A stretch of DNA of 64,000 nt from Leptolyngbya sp. FACHB-60 (GTDB lineage: Bacteria > Cyanobacteriota > Cyanobacteriia > Phormidesmidales > Phormidesmidaceae), in NCBI RefSeq assembly GCF_014695775.1, contig NZ_JACJOX010000017.1, positions 62,001-126,000 on the forward strand, in the 5' to 3' direction. The notes under the pieces are model-generated. The model saw nothing but the letters and a program-made list of their open reading frames with translations. It was not told the DNA's origin and made no database searches. Each line of letters opens with the position of its first letter. The first letter of the stretch is position 1. The translations under genes were made by a program, and so were the position numbers. Positions 20,042 to 27,045 of this stretch are shown here, piece by piece.

Positions 20042-20074
20042 GGCGGGCTGACATGTGAGAGTGACCAGCCCGCC
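20042..20074. promoter_or_regulatory. Hairpin in the divergent control region
   Basis: GGCGGGCTG at 20042-20050 pairs with CAGCCCGCC at 20066-20074 around a 15-base loop. On the minus strand it is followed by TATTTATTC, so it could end or attenuate leftward transcription started further right. Neither side has a strong T-run. Confidence 0.5.
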
Positions 20075-20090
20075 TTGTCGTCTAGCGGAG

Positions 20091-20140
20091 CATATCAGTC
20101 TAACAAGTTAGTTGTAACTGTTCTGCTGATATGTTAATCA
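20091..20140 (+). promoter_or_regulatory. Probable operator and promoter of the XRE regulator
   Basis: Two nested dyads are visible. The outer one is CATATCAG at 20091-20098 with CTGATATG at 20126-20133. The inner one is the imperfect palindrome AACAAGTTA-gttg-TAACTGTT at about 20102-20122. A promoter-like pair, TTGTAA at 20112-20117 and TAATCA at 20135-20140, has a 17-base spacer and overlaps both dyads. This is the layout of a self-repressing regulator. The binding protein is inferred to be the adjacent XRE protein. Confidence 0.6.
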
Positions 20141-20141
20141 T

Positions 20142-20399
20142 ATGGTAGAGCCAAACCTGTTTGATGTCGAGGGAGAACCCCCGGTGAAAAAGATCAGAGA
20201 AGTCCTGGGGTTAACACAGCTCCAGTTCGCCCAGCTATTAGGTGTCTATCCCCACACCATCAGTCGGTGGGAAAACGGGAAAGGCAACGCGTTGCTGAGC
20301 ATTGGTCAGATAAAAGCGTTGCTGGCGGCCTTGGAACCGTACGGCATAACGCTAAAAGACCTGCCAGACGATCTGAGTCGTCCAGCAGGTCAAAGCTAG
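20142..20399 (+). CDS. XRE-family regulator (Cro/CI type)
   Basis: The protein has a clear helix-turn-helix of the Cro/CI family: IREVLGLTQLQFAQLLGVYP then HTISRWENGKG. It would control the switch between leftward and rightward operons. From ATG 20142 it has 85 residues, but that codon lacks a ribosome site and may lie upstream of the predicted transcription start. GTG at 20184 has GAGGGAGA eight bases upstream and gives a compact 71-residue protein, so it is a serious alternative. There is no cleavage or sensor domain, so induction by RecA-type autoproteolysis is not expected. Confidence 0.87.
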   Translation: MVEPNLFDVEGEPPVKKIREVLGLTQLQFAQLLGVYPHTISRWENGKGNALLSIGQIKALLAALEPYGITLKDLPDDLSRPAGQS

Positions 20400-20417
20400 G
20401 AGTTTAATTTTGCAAAA

Positions 20418-20451
20418 CCCAGGGGCCCCGGTTGGCACTGAAACCCCTGGG
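20418..20451 (+). other. Hairpin between regulator and next gene
   Basis: CCCAGGGG at 20418-20425 and CCCCTGGG at 20444-20451 form an eight-pair stem with an 18-base loop. No T-run follows, so a full terminator is doubtful. It may protect the 3' end of the regulator mRNA or attenuate read-through. Confidence 0.45.
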
Positions 20452-20477
20452 ATTAGCCACGAAGGGCATTTCTTATT

Positions 20478-20681
20478 ATGACTACGTCCATATCGATCCC
20501 AACGCCTGAGTTTGAGCTAAGAGCCGATGTCTGGCTCCGCTACGGCGGAACTATGATCCCCACCAGCATCAAGGTGCGCCACTACGACCCAGACAAAGGC
20601 GGGTGGTTTTATCGCGTTGCCCTGTCGGGCAATTGGCACACCGCCGATGAGCTAGAGCACCGCACTGGGGAGGCTGCGTAG
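20478..20681 (+). CDS. Small protein of unknown function
   Basis: This 67-residue protein is predicted to be mostly beta structure (FELRADVWLRYGGTMIPTSI then KVRHYDPDKGGWFYRVAL), with no membrane segment and no known motif. It ends three bases before the next ATG, so both are read together. It belongs to the short transcript closed by the terminator at 20.9 kb. Confidence 0.6.
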   Translation: MTTSISIPTPEFELRADVWLRYGGTMIPTSIKVRHYDPDKGGWFYRVALSGNWHTADELEHRTGEAA

Positions 20682-20684
20682 GTC

Positions 20685-20894
20685 ATGGCCTCCCCTAAAA
20701 CTCAAGCTCAGCAAAAAATTCTCAATCAGATTGAGACCAACGGCCACTACACAACCACATCAGACCGCAGTGCAAATACAGCTCACGCCCTAGCCGATCA
20801 GGGCGTGCAACACGTTTATAGCTGCGTTTTACCCGAGAACCCAGGCAAAACGACGCACCGCTTTATAAAGCGCCAATCTTGCCAGTCTCAATAA
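20685..20894 (+). CDS. Small protein with possible winged-helix character
   Basis: This is a 69-residue protein. Its first half (AQQKILNQIETNGHYTTTSD) and the following ANTAHALADQGV read like the helices of a small winged-helix domain that ends in a basic strand (THRFIKRQS). That is only a pattern impression. It is coupled to the gene before it and is the last gene before a strong terminator. Confidence 0.55.
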   Translation: MASPKTQAQQKILNQIETNGHYTTTSDRSANTAHALADQGVQHVYSCVLPENPGKTTHRFIKRQSCQSQ

Positions 20895-20908
20895 CGTTCG
20901 CTGAGCCC

Positions 20909-20940
20909 GCGCCCCCAACTCTCCTTGGGGGGCGCTTTTT
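20909..20940 (+). terminator. Strong terminator
   Basis: GCGCCCCCAA at 20909-20918 pairs with TTGGGGGGCGC at 20925-20935, and five T residues follow. It ends the two-gene unit after the regulator, so the next block probably has its own promoter. Confidence 0.9.
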
Positions 20941-20964
20941 GTCGTTTAAAGGTTTTCCATCCAT

Positions 20965-21147
20965 ATGAATGACCAACTGCCTGCCCCGCTTTACTCACTC
21001 GATTTGACTCTTAAAGAAATCGAGGAGCTGACAGACCTGCTGGAGAACTGCATCCCAGAAGAAGAAGCAGCCAGGACTACTCCGTTTCTAGACCAACTCT
21101 ACGACTTAATCTCGCTGGCTACTGCCCCACCAACACGACCTGTCTAA
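20965..21147 (+). CDS. Small acidic protein of unknown function
   Basis: This 60-residue protein is strongly acidic and helical (LTLKEIEELTDLLENCIPEE). AAAGG lies about 15 bases upstream of the ATG at 20965. No family is recognised. It opens the membrane/ATPase block, and its size and charge would suit an adaptor or an antagonist protein, which is speculation. Confidence 0.55.
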   Translation: MNDQLPAPLYSLDLTLKEIEELTDLLENCIPEEEAARTTPFLDQLYDLISLATAPPTRPV

Positions 21148-21168
21148 CCGCTAACCCAAAGGTTCTCC

Positions 21169-21756
21169 ATGAAACAGATTCTGATTCCTCTACCACTGGC
21201 CCTGCTGCTGGCTGCGCCTGCCTTTGGGCAGGTAGAGGCCCGCTACGGCTCTTACACCCTGCCCGATGGCAAGGTCATTCCAGAGGGGCAAAACCGCCCC
21301 CCTGCTACCCATGACGCGATCGCCTTTCGCCCCAACTGCGAGCAGGTCGCCCCGGTAGGGCAGACCAACGGCACCACCGCTTGGGTGCTCAACATGCCCG
21401 ATGGTGCGGCCCGCATCCTAGCCACCTACCCCGCCGACCTGGATGGGTTCGAGGCAAAGCGCTACCTCTCCAACGATGGCCTATGCGCCTGGGGCGGGGT
21501 AGAGGTGCCGATCATCTACACCGCCCAGCTGCCTCAACAGCAACAGGCCCTGCAAGTCAGCAACCCCACCGGCACTGTGGAGGGCGACGATCGCCCATCA
21601 GCCAACTGGCTCGGGGTCGGGGCCGGTGCTCTGCTGCTGGCGGCGGTCGCTGGGGTCATCGCCAAGATGGCCACCGCCAAGCCCAAAGCTGCCCCCACCG
21701 ATACCAAAGCCAAAGCCGCCGATGCCCTAGACGACCTGCTCGGGGGTGGCAAATGA
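21169..21756 (+). CDS. Exported single-span membrane protein
   Basis: The 195-residue protein starts with a clean signal peptide (MKQILIPLPLALLLAAPAFG, cut before Gln21). The extracytoplasmic domain of about 125 residues has two cysteines (Cys57, Cys106) likely to be disulphide-bonded. A membrane helix is near 147-165 (WLGVGAGALLLAAVAGVIA), followed by a Lys/Ala-rich tail inside the cell. AAAGG precedes the ATG. This topology (signal peptide, outer domain, C-terminal anchor, short basic tail) is that of filamentous or membrane-virus coat and spike proteins, but no homologue is recognised. Confidence 0.72.
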   Translation: MKQILIPLPLALLLAAPAFGQVEARYGSYTLPDGKVIPEGQNRPPATHDAIAFRPNCEQVAPVGQTNGTTAWVLNMPDGAARILATYPADLDGFEAKRYLSNDGLCAWGGVEVPIIYTAQLPQQQQALQVSNPTGTVEGDDRPSANWLGVGAGALLLAAVAGVIAKMATAKPKAAPTDTKAKAADALDDLLGGGK

Positions 21757-22139
21757 AAACCCAGTGGATTGTCTTTTCACCCTTTCTCATCGCCGCCAGC
21801 CTGCTGGGCCTGGGGCTGGTCAGCACCTCCCTCGACACCGAGGGCAAAGAGATCCAGCAGCTGGCCGAAAGCCGCTATCGGGCCGAAGCTCGCAGCCTGT
21901 TTGAGGGCGACATGATGAGCGCCACCCAAGGCCTGGCCACCCAGCGCTATCAGTCTGGGAGCTGTGTCTACGTCGGCAACGGGGTCGAACTGAAAGAGGG
22001 CCAGGTTTACCAGCTGGCCAATAACACCTGCGTGGCCGATGGCTACGGCAGAACGGGGCTGATTGGCTCCAATGGCGCGGTGGGGCAACTCGCCACCACC
22101 CAAGACCGGCAAGTGATCCAACAATTTCTAGGATGGTGA
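21753..22139 (+). CDS. Membrane-anchored small protein with paired cysteines
   Basis: This 128-residue protein has an N-terminal hydrophobic helix (residues 4-25, QWIVFSPFLIAASLLGLGLV) that anchors it or serves as a signal. The outer domain contains Cys71 (GSCVYVGNG) and Cys93 (NNTCVADGYG). The ATG overlaps the stop codon of the gene before it (ATGA), so synthesis is coupled. No family is known. The longer frame open to 21381 is a by-product of the high-GC neighbour and is not used. Confidence 0.7.
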   Translation: MKTQWIVFSPFLIAASLLGLGLVSTSLDTEGKEIQQLAESRYRAEARSLFEGDMMSATQGLATQRYQSGSCVYVGNGVELKEGQVYQLANNTCVADGYGRTGLIGSNGAVGQLATTQDRQVIQQFLGW

Positions 22140-22142
22140 CCC

Positions 22143-22673
22143 ATGGCAAATGCTAAGTTCAACGACCCAGAACGGGTTGATACCCTCATCGGCTGGGCCA
22201 TTCTCATCGGGGCCGGGGGAGTGCTGTTCTACTACCTGGCCCTCAACATCTTTCCCTACGCTGCCTTCTTTGGGCAGCTGCTCAAAAATCTGATTCCTGA
22301 GGGGATACCCCTGCTGGCTCCATTGCGGGCGATCGCCACCGTGGCGGGCTGGGTCATTGGCATTGGGGCTTTAGTGGCCGTGCAAAGTGCCGAGGCCTGG
22401 CCGGTGCTGTTGGGAGGCTCACCCAAAGAAAGCCGCACCGACCGCTGGGAGCAAAAAATGTTTGTCGCCTCTGTCATTGCCACCGTGGGCTATGGCCTAG
22501 ATGCCTTCTTCTGTGGCCGGTTCTGGCCGGTGCTGCTGGTGTCGATGGAGCAATTTAGGTTTGCTCGCATGTGGAGCCTCGTTAACTGGGGCAACATCGC
22601 CACTGTGGTGATCACGATGTTTGGAGTCGCTGTTTACGTTCTGCTCTGGCGTTTCGTGCGGAGGGCCATGTAG
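22143..22673 (+). CDS. Polytopic membrane protein, four predicted helices
   Basis: In this 176-residue protein I count membrane segments near 14-35, 56-80, 106-128 and 150-171. There are charged loops between helices 2 and 3 (GGSPKESRTDRWEQK) and a basic C-terminus (RFVRRAM). It starts three bases after the previous stop and ends two bases before the ATPase, so the three are made together. It could be the inner-membrane partner of the ATPase in an export or assembly machine. That is inference from gene order. Confidence 0.72.
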   Translation: MANAKFNDPERVDTLIGWAILIGAGGVLFYYLALNIFPYAAFFGQLLKNLIPEGIPLLAPLRAIATVAGWVIGIGALVAVQSAEAWPVLLGGSPKESRTDRWEQKMFVASVIATVGYGLDAFFCGRFWPVLLVSMEQFRFARMWSLVNWGNIATVVITMFGVAVYVLLWRFVRRAM

Positions 22674-22675
22674 CC

Positions 22676-24064
22676 ATGACTGACCAACAGATTCTCGACC
22701 TCAAAGACGCCCTACGGCTCAAGGTCACCAACCGGGCGATCTCCAACGTCCACACTCGTCTGGGGCTCGCGGGGCAGATTAGCGCCGCCATTGTGGCGCT
22801 GTGCTATCCAATAGGCGTGATCATTGCTGGCCCCATCGGGCTATGGGCCATGATTGCCCTAGCCACCGCTGTGGCCGGTGGGTCGCTGGCTGCCATCCGA
22901 CAGGAGAGCAGCGCGATCGCCACTGGGGACGCCACTAAAGCCCGGCAATACCTCTCCCCTGAGGAACTGATCGAGTTCAATGATGCGGCTGTTCAAATTC
23001 AGGCCGCAGCCTCAAAAAAGCCAATGGGGGCAGCACCAGCGACTCAGGAGTCTGGCAGTGGAACGAATCCACCGGCACCTGGGAGCAAGTCAGCTGATGT
23101 TGCCCCTGTCCCCTTTGCCCCCATCAAACTAGACCCAGACTGCCCCCACTTCCTGTTGCTGGCAGGTACTAGGGAGGGAAAAACCAACGCCCTCCGCTGC
23201 CTGCTCGATGGCCATGCTCGCGTCAACTATGTGAGCACTAAGGCCACCGACAAAATACCCGCCCATTGGGATGGTTATGTTCTCGGGGGCACACCTGAAG
23301 ACAAGGGTAAGCAGCTGCAATGGTTGCTCGCCCATTGGGGGGCCAAACTAGCTGCTCACGCCGAGGGCACCGATACTGAGCCGGAGTGGTTTGTCTTTGA
23401 TGAAGCCATTCAAATTCAGACCTACGCCAAGCGCTCAAAGGTGAAAGGCCTGGCCGATGCCATAGCTGGGCTACAGGTTGAAATCGCTACCCAGGGGGCG
23501 GCGATCGCCGCCTATGGGGTGCTGTTGGCTCAGACTAAAAATGCCGGGCCATTGGGTATTGACCTTGACCTATTGCAGCAAAATTTCAGGATGGTTTTAC
23601 CCCTGAAAAGTAAGCGGCGGTTAGCCCTCTCAGTCATCGAAAAGATGGGCGGGCTACGGCTCACCACCGAGCAACGGGAGGATATTCTTAGCAACCCTAA
23701 CCGCTACTTACAATTGTGGTTAGGTGAGGATGAGGACATCTACCACGATGTCTTGCCCGAGTTCCAAGGGGAGTTAAAGCCCCTGGTTAAATGCCCGACC
23801 GAGGACGCTAGCAGCCCAGAGCCATCACCCCAGGAAACGACCGAACCCAAACCCCTAGGGGTGAAGATTTTGGATTACCTGAAGGGGCATGGCGAGGCCA
23901 AAACGGCAAGGGAAATTAGGGGCGCTTGCACCCGCTCAAGTGATAGCCCAAGGGCATCAGTTGACGAGGTGCGAGACCTCTTAGCCCTGATGATTTCTGA
24001 GGGGCAAATTACAAGATGGGAGGATGGGAACACCGACCGCTACCAGGTAACTGGCACAGTCTAG
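22676..24064 (+). CDS. Membrane-bound HerA/FtsK-like ATPase
   Basis: This 462-residue protein has two membrane helices (about 31-53 and 55-74), a proline-rich linker, then a P-loop ATPase. Walker A is GTREGKT (164-170) in HFLLLAGTREGKTNALRCLL, and Walker B is EWFVFDEA (237-244). The C-terminus (about 390-460) looks like a winged helix. The layout resembles the morphogenesis or packaging ATPases of membrane-containing and filamentous viruses and the DNA pumps of the FtsK/HerA class, and does not resemble a tailed-phage terminase. A coupling protein of a conjugative system is an alternative, but no relaxase is present. Confidence 0.8.
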   Translation: MTDQQILDLKDALRLKVTNRAISNVHTRLGLAGQISAAIVALCYPIGVIIAGPIGLWAMIALATAVAGGSLAAIRQESSAIATGDATKARQYLSPEELIEFNDAAVQIQAAASKKPMGAAPATQESGSGTNPPAPGSKSADVAPVPFAPIKLDPDCPHFLLLAGTREGKTNALRCLLDGHARVNYVSTKATDKIPAHWDGYVLGGTPEDKGKQLQWLLAHWGAKLAAHAEGTDTEPEWFVFDEAIQIQTYAKRSKVKGLADAIAGLQVEIATQGAAIAAYGVLLAQTKNAGPLGIDLDLLQQNFRMVLPLKSKRRLALSVIEKMGGLRLTTEQREDILSNPNRYLQLWLGEDEDIYHDVLPEFQGELKPLVKCPTEDASSPEPSPQETTEPKPLGVKILDYLKGHGEAKTAREIRGACTRSSDSPRASVDEVRDLLALMISEGQITRWEDGNTDRYQVTGTV

Positions 24065-24100
24065 GTGTGGGCGTGGGCGAGGAAAAAATAGGGGTGTGGG

Positions 24101-24150
24101 CACACCCGCCCACACCCGCCCACACCCGCCCACACCCGCCCACACCCGCC
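24101..24150 (+). repeat. Five tandem copies of CACACCCGCC
   Basis: The decamer is repeated five times exactly, with a degenerate sixth copy at 24151-24160. Just upstream, GTGTGGG units at 24065-24100 are inverted relative to the array, so the transcript can fold. It lies in the non-coding gap between the two convergent operons and next to their shared terminator. Confidence 0.93.
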
Positions 24151-24183
24151 CACACCTGAGCGCCCACACCCAACTGGCACAAA

Positions 24184-24225
24184 CCCCGCCAAGCTATTTA
24201 GGAGTAGCTTGGCGGGGTATTTTTT
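24184..24225. terminator. Shared terminator between convergent operons
   Basis: CCCCGCCAAGCTA at 24184-24196 pairs perfectly with its complement at 24205-24217 (13 base pairs, 8-base loop). TATTTTTT follows on the plus strand. The rightward ATPase operon and the leftward structural operon both end here. On the minus strand only a short TTTG follows, so it is stronger for the plus direction. Confidence 0.88.
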
Positions 24226-24229
24226 GTGT

Positions 24230-24592
24230 CTATCGCCTATCCCTCAAAATGTCATCAATCACTTTCTCAGCGCACCAATTGAGCGATTTACTCATATTGG
24301 CCTGACGGGTCGAATGCAGCAGCCGCACCGACACTTCATAGTTATGGGTGTACTTCGTTATGCTGCTCACCGCCTGGCCGATTTCCTGCTGCTGGGCATG
24401 GTTCACCGGAGCTGTTCTCCTAGCCCCAGCAGGTGCTGGCCGATGGGCTACCCTCACCTTTCTAACCCTGCTCTGGCCACTACTGCCAAAACTGAAAAAA
24501 GGAATTTTCACCGCCCCAGAACGATAGAGCTGGTTATAGCGAATCCACCACGCCACAAAGCCAATCACAGCAAACGCTAACAGTACATCCAT
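24230..24592 (-). CDS. Small membrane-anchored basic protein
   Basis: This 120-residue protein has one N-terminal membrane helix (MDVLLAFAVIGFVAWWIRY) followed by a strongly basic region (SRVRKVRVAHRPAPAGARR), then a helical tail ending in DDILRDRR. The basic part could bind DNA at the membrane. No family is recognised. It is the last gene of the leftward structural operon, 60 bases after the FHA gene. Confidence 0.65.
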   Translation of the reverse strand: MDVLLAFAVIGFVAWWIRYNQLYRSGAVKIPFFSFGSSGQSRVRKVRVAHRPAPAGARRTAPVNHAQQQEIGQAVSSITKYTHNYEVSVRLLHSTRQANMSKSLNWCAEKVIDDILRDRR

Positions 24593-24652
24593 CGCCCTTT
24601 CCGGTGCTCTTAACAGAGTCTTCCCGGTCGGCTGAAAGGATTTCGTACAAAA

Positions 24653-25243
24653 CTATTGTCTTAGCCAATCCACTATTAATATGAAGGCCGCCACACCAGC
24701 ACCGGCCACAACCAGCCGATAAACCTTGCCCGCTGGTGTCTGCCCAGACAGCGCCCACTGAGTCCCCAGGTAGAGGCTATCCCAGGGGGTTTTGCTCGAT
24801 GACGGCGGTGCTGGCTCTGGCTCAGTCACCGTTGGCAGAGTAGCCAGAGGCATATTGCTCGCGATCGTCGCTGGGCCTGTATCCTCGCGGCTTATCGTGT
24901 CTTGTTCGTCTTCTACGCAATGGATTTTTGCATCAGGGCCGAGCCAAAACCTATCGCCAATATTGAGGGGAGCTGGGGTTTTGGGGTCGATTCTGTTCTT
25001 ACGGATGATCGTGCCGTTGCGGCTTCCCAAGTCGCTAATGCTCCAGCTGTCGCGGGCGTAGCTGTAGGCGATCGCCGCGTGATGGATAGACACGCTCTTA
25101 ATATCAAAAGTTAGATTCGCTGCTGGCGACCTGCCCAGCACAAACTCACCAGCCGCCCCCCCAGGCACCTCAAGCGCATAAACCGTATTGGCCCACCGCT
25201 GATCAGGGAAATCCTTATCAAAGTAGAGACTAAGCTTGGGCAC
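24653..25243 (-). CDS. FHA-domain protein with C-terminal membrane anchor
   Basis: The 196-residue protein has an FHA domain (about 8-110) with all hallmark residues: GRS at 37-39, SIHH near 52-55 and GSRNGT at 73-78. This fold binds phosphothreonine peptides. A proline/serine linker follows, and a membrane helix ends the chain (VYRLVVAGAGVAAFILIVDW, about 173-192). It is therefore a tail-anchored, cytoplasm-facing phosphopeptide receptor. GTG 25243 overlaps the previous stop. FHA proteins are unusual in virus-like elements; in bacteria they often regulate secretion systems or act under Ser/Thr kinases. Confidence 0.85.
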   Translation of the reverse strand: MPKLSLYFDKDFPDQRWANTVYALEVPGGAAGEFVLGRSPAANLTFDIKSVSIHHAAIAYSYARDSWSISDLGSRNGTIIRKNRIDPKTPAPLNIGDRFWLGPDAKIHCVEDEQDTISREDTGPATIASNMPLATLPTVTEPEPAPPSSSKTPWDSLYLGTQWALSGQTPAGKVYRLVVAGAGVAAFILIVDWLRQ

Positions 25244-25662
25244 TAGAACGTCACAGGAATATAGTTCTCGTTAGCGATCTGTTGCCACCCTGAAACGGAC
25301 GATAGAACTGGCATAGAGAGAGATTTGCAATGGTCATAGATGCTTTGGAGCGCTTCACTATTCGCGGCGATCGCCGCCAGCTTCAAATCTTCACGCCAGG
25401 TCGCCGGTAGCCTCTCCGACCAATCCCTAAACGTGGCTGACTCTAATAGGGCTAGACGAAAATCTTGCCAGTTAGGCTCGGGCTGCTCTGGCTCTGGCTC
25501 CGGTGGGGTGTAGTGTTCCCAGTTCCCCGCAGCGTAGGCGGATTGAAGGGCGTCTCGAGTAGCCATGCTGTTGGGGGCGTAACCCTCGAAGTCAGGAGAG
25601 CCATCGGGCTTGGCAGGCACGGGGTGCTCAATGCCGTCTGAAGTGGTGATTTTAATAATCAA
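25243..25662 (-). CDS. Phage-type small structural or chaperone protein
   Basis: This is a 139-residue protein. After a polar N-terminus and a PEPEPEQPEP linker (about 53-62), the second half (NWQDFRLALLESATFRDWSE and onward) matches a pattern I know from fibre-associated proteins and chaperones in cyanobacterial prophages. It starts at TTG 25662, overlapping the stop of the fibre gene (TTGA), and directly follows it. That supports a role as fibre assembly helper. The family is not named with certainty. Confidence 0.6.
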   Translation of the reverse strand: MIIKITTSDGIEHPVPAKPDGSPDFEGYAPNSMATRDALQSAYAAGNWEHYTPPEPEPEQPEPNWQDFRLALLESATFRDWSERLPATWREDLKLAAIAANSEALQSIYDHCKSLSMPVLSSVSGWQQIANENYIPVTF

Positions 25663-26594
25663 ACTCTTCTAAGCCTATAGTTTGCAGACAACGCAGCCCT
25701 AAACGCTCCAGGGGTTCCGGTAGTGTTCCAAACTGCTATCAATCCACTGACGTTGCCGGTTGAACTTAAAGAAAATCGGTTCGGATGCACTATTCCCAGG
25801 GGTAGAGCAGCCCAAAAGGTTCCCTCGTTGTTTATCACTAGAGAGGTTAAGGGGACGGCGGTAAAAACAACTGAATCGTCTCGGATTGGGTAAATTGTTA
25901 CCGTCCAGAAGTTGAGGGAGTCTACTAATCCCGTAGACCTCCTGTAAATCAGTTCGACACCATCCAGCCAGATGTCTGAAATAGGAGTTCTAGACGGCAG
26001 AGTGCAGCCAATGTTATTCCCATTCGCAGAAACAGATGTAAATGCAACCGAGGGTGGGCCAGCCTTATATCTAACCGTGCTTAGCCAAAGGCTCCCAGAC
26101 CATTCCCACTCGCCATTACCCTCGCGCCAGGTCTGCCCCGCTGTAGGGTTTAGTGGTTCTGATTGCTGGTCATAGGTGAACCCCTGGGGGCGGGCTAAGA
26201 GGGCGACGATCGCAGCGGCCTGTTCGGAGTTGACCGTAGATAGGCTCGTAATGGCGGCATCTTGGCTGTCTTGGTCGGTATCAATAGCGGCGATGGCGTT
26301 GGTCAAGTTGCCGGTGATGGTGGTGAGCGCCCCAAGCGCATCGCCCTGGTTGTTACTGGCTGTGGTCAGCAGGTCGATCGCTTCTCCCTGAGCTGCCTGG
26401 CTGGTGTCTAGGGTGGACAGATCGTTGGAGAATGCGGCGATCGCATTGCCCTGGGCCTCAATCGCTGTAGCGCTTTCCTCGGTGAGGGTATAAACCTCCT
26501 GAAAATTGGCGTTGATTTTCTGCCCCGCCGCCCGCAGGGTCTCGCCGGTGCCGTCATTGGCTTCGGTGCCAACGTTAATCAATTCCCTCGGCAT
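25659..26594 (-). CDS. Fibre or spike protein with phage-type N-terminus
   Basis: The 311-residue protein opens with RELINVGTEANDGTGETLRA and AGQKINANFQEVY, a motif seen at the base-attachment end of many phage fibre and structural proteins. Residues 35-140 are a heptad-like Ala/Ile/Leu/Thr coiled coil (for example TAIEAQGNAIAAFSN). The C-terminal 150 residues are beta-rich with a WREGNGEWEWSG segment. This is the build of a trimeric receptor-binding fibre. I use ATG 26594, since the upstream extension to 26648 lies inside the previous gene, which this gene overlaps by 20 bases. Confidence 0.8.
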   Translation of the reverse strand: MPRELINVGTEANDGTGETLRAAGQKINANFQEVYTLTEESATAIEAQGNAIAAFSNDLSTLDTSQAAQGEAIDLLTTASNNQGDALGALTTITGNLTNAIAAIDTDQDSQDAAITSLSTVNSEQAAAIVALLARPQGFTYDQQSEPLNPTAGQTWREGNGEWEWSGSLWLSTVRYKAGPPSVAFTSVSANGNNIGCTLPSRTPISDIWLDGVELIYRRSTGLVDSLNFWTVTIYPIRDDSVVFTAVPLTSLVINNEGTFWAALPLGIVHPNRFSLSSTGNVSGLIAVWNTTGTPGAFRAALSANYRLRRV

Positions 26595-27045
26595 TAGTAA
26601 TGTCCATCGTGAGATCTTCCCGGTCGATCGTCGTGGTCTCAGAGTCAAATTGCAGCTCTGAAATAGCTACATTCACCCTCACAAATTCTTCTATCTCAAT
26701 ACGCCATTTAGGCTCTGGGTTACGGCCCCTAAAGTTGCGATAAATCTTCTTTAGAATTTCGGGCCGCCACTCCACCCCCGAGCCGCGCACCTCACGGGGG
26801 ATAGGGGCTTCCATTACTACCGGCTCACTGCGAGGGTAGACGCGCCGGGTAGGGGTATAGATGGGATCGCCATCTATTACTGCCTTAAACCTCACCAGCG
26901 CATAGGTTTTAAACCTATGCGCTGGCTCAATCCCAGAGGGCCGAACCCGAAACACAGCCGCCCCAGCCGCTAATGGCTTAGCAGGCCGAAAGGTACGCCA
27001 CTCCTTCAAGCCTGGGGCCAGCACCCCTAAAGAAAGCCAGGGCAT
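26575..27045 (-). CDS. Structural-operon protein of unknown function
   Basis: This is a 156-residue protein with no membrane segment and no recognised motif. It is rich in Arg, Pro and aromatic residues (RVYPRSEPVVMEAPIPREVR) and ends in a beta-rich stretch. Its ATG overlaps the preceding stop (TAATG) and its end overlaps the fibre gene. The position directly before the fibre suggests a base or connector protein for the fibre, which is inference. Confidence 0.65.
   Translation of the reverse strand: MPWLSLGVLAPGLKEWRTFRPAKPLAAGAAVFRVRPSGIEPAHRFKTYALVRFKAVIDGDPIYTPTRRVYPRSEPVVMEAPIPREVRGSGVEWRPEILKKIYRNFRGRNPEPKWRIEIEEFVRVNVAISELQFDSETTTIDREDLTMDITNAEGID

Noticed and set aside
21381..21752. 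Arg/His-rich extension upstream of the 128-residue membrane protein
   Set aside because: It is the out-of-frame reading of the high-GC exported-protein gene; the ATG at 21753 with stop-start overlap explains the real start.
24101..24150. Plasmid iterons marking an origin
   Set aside because: The array lies between operon ends and far from the replication gene; the direct repeats may be structural. No AT-rich unwinding region is next to it.
24534..24758. Cys/Gly-rich 74-residue minus-strand frame
   Set aside because: It overlaps both the FHA gene and the small basic membrane gene in another frame and has random-looking composition.
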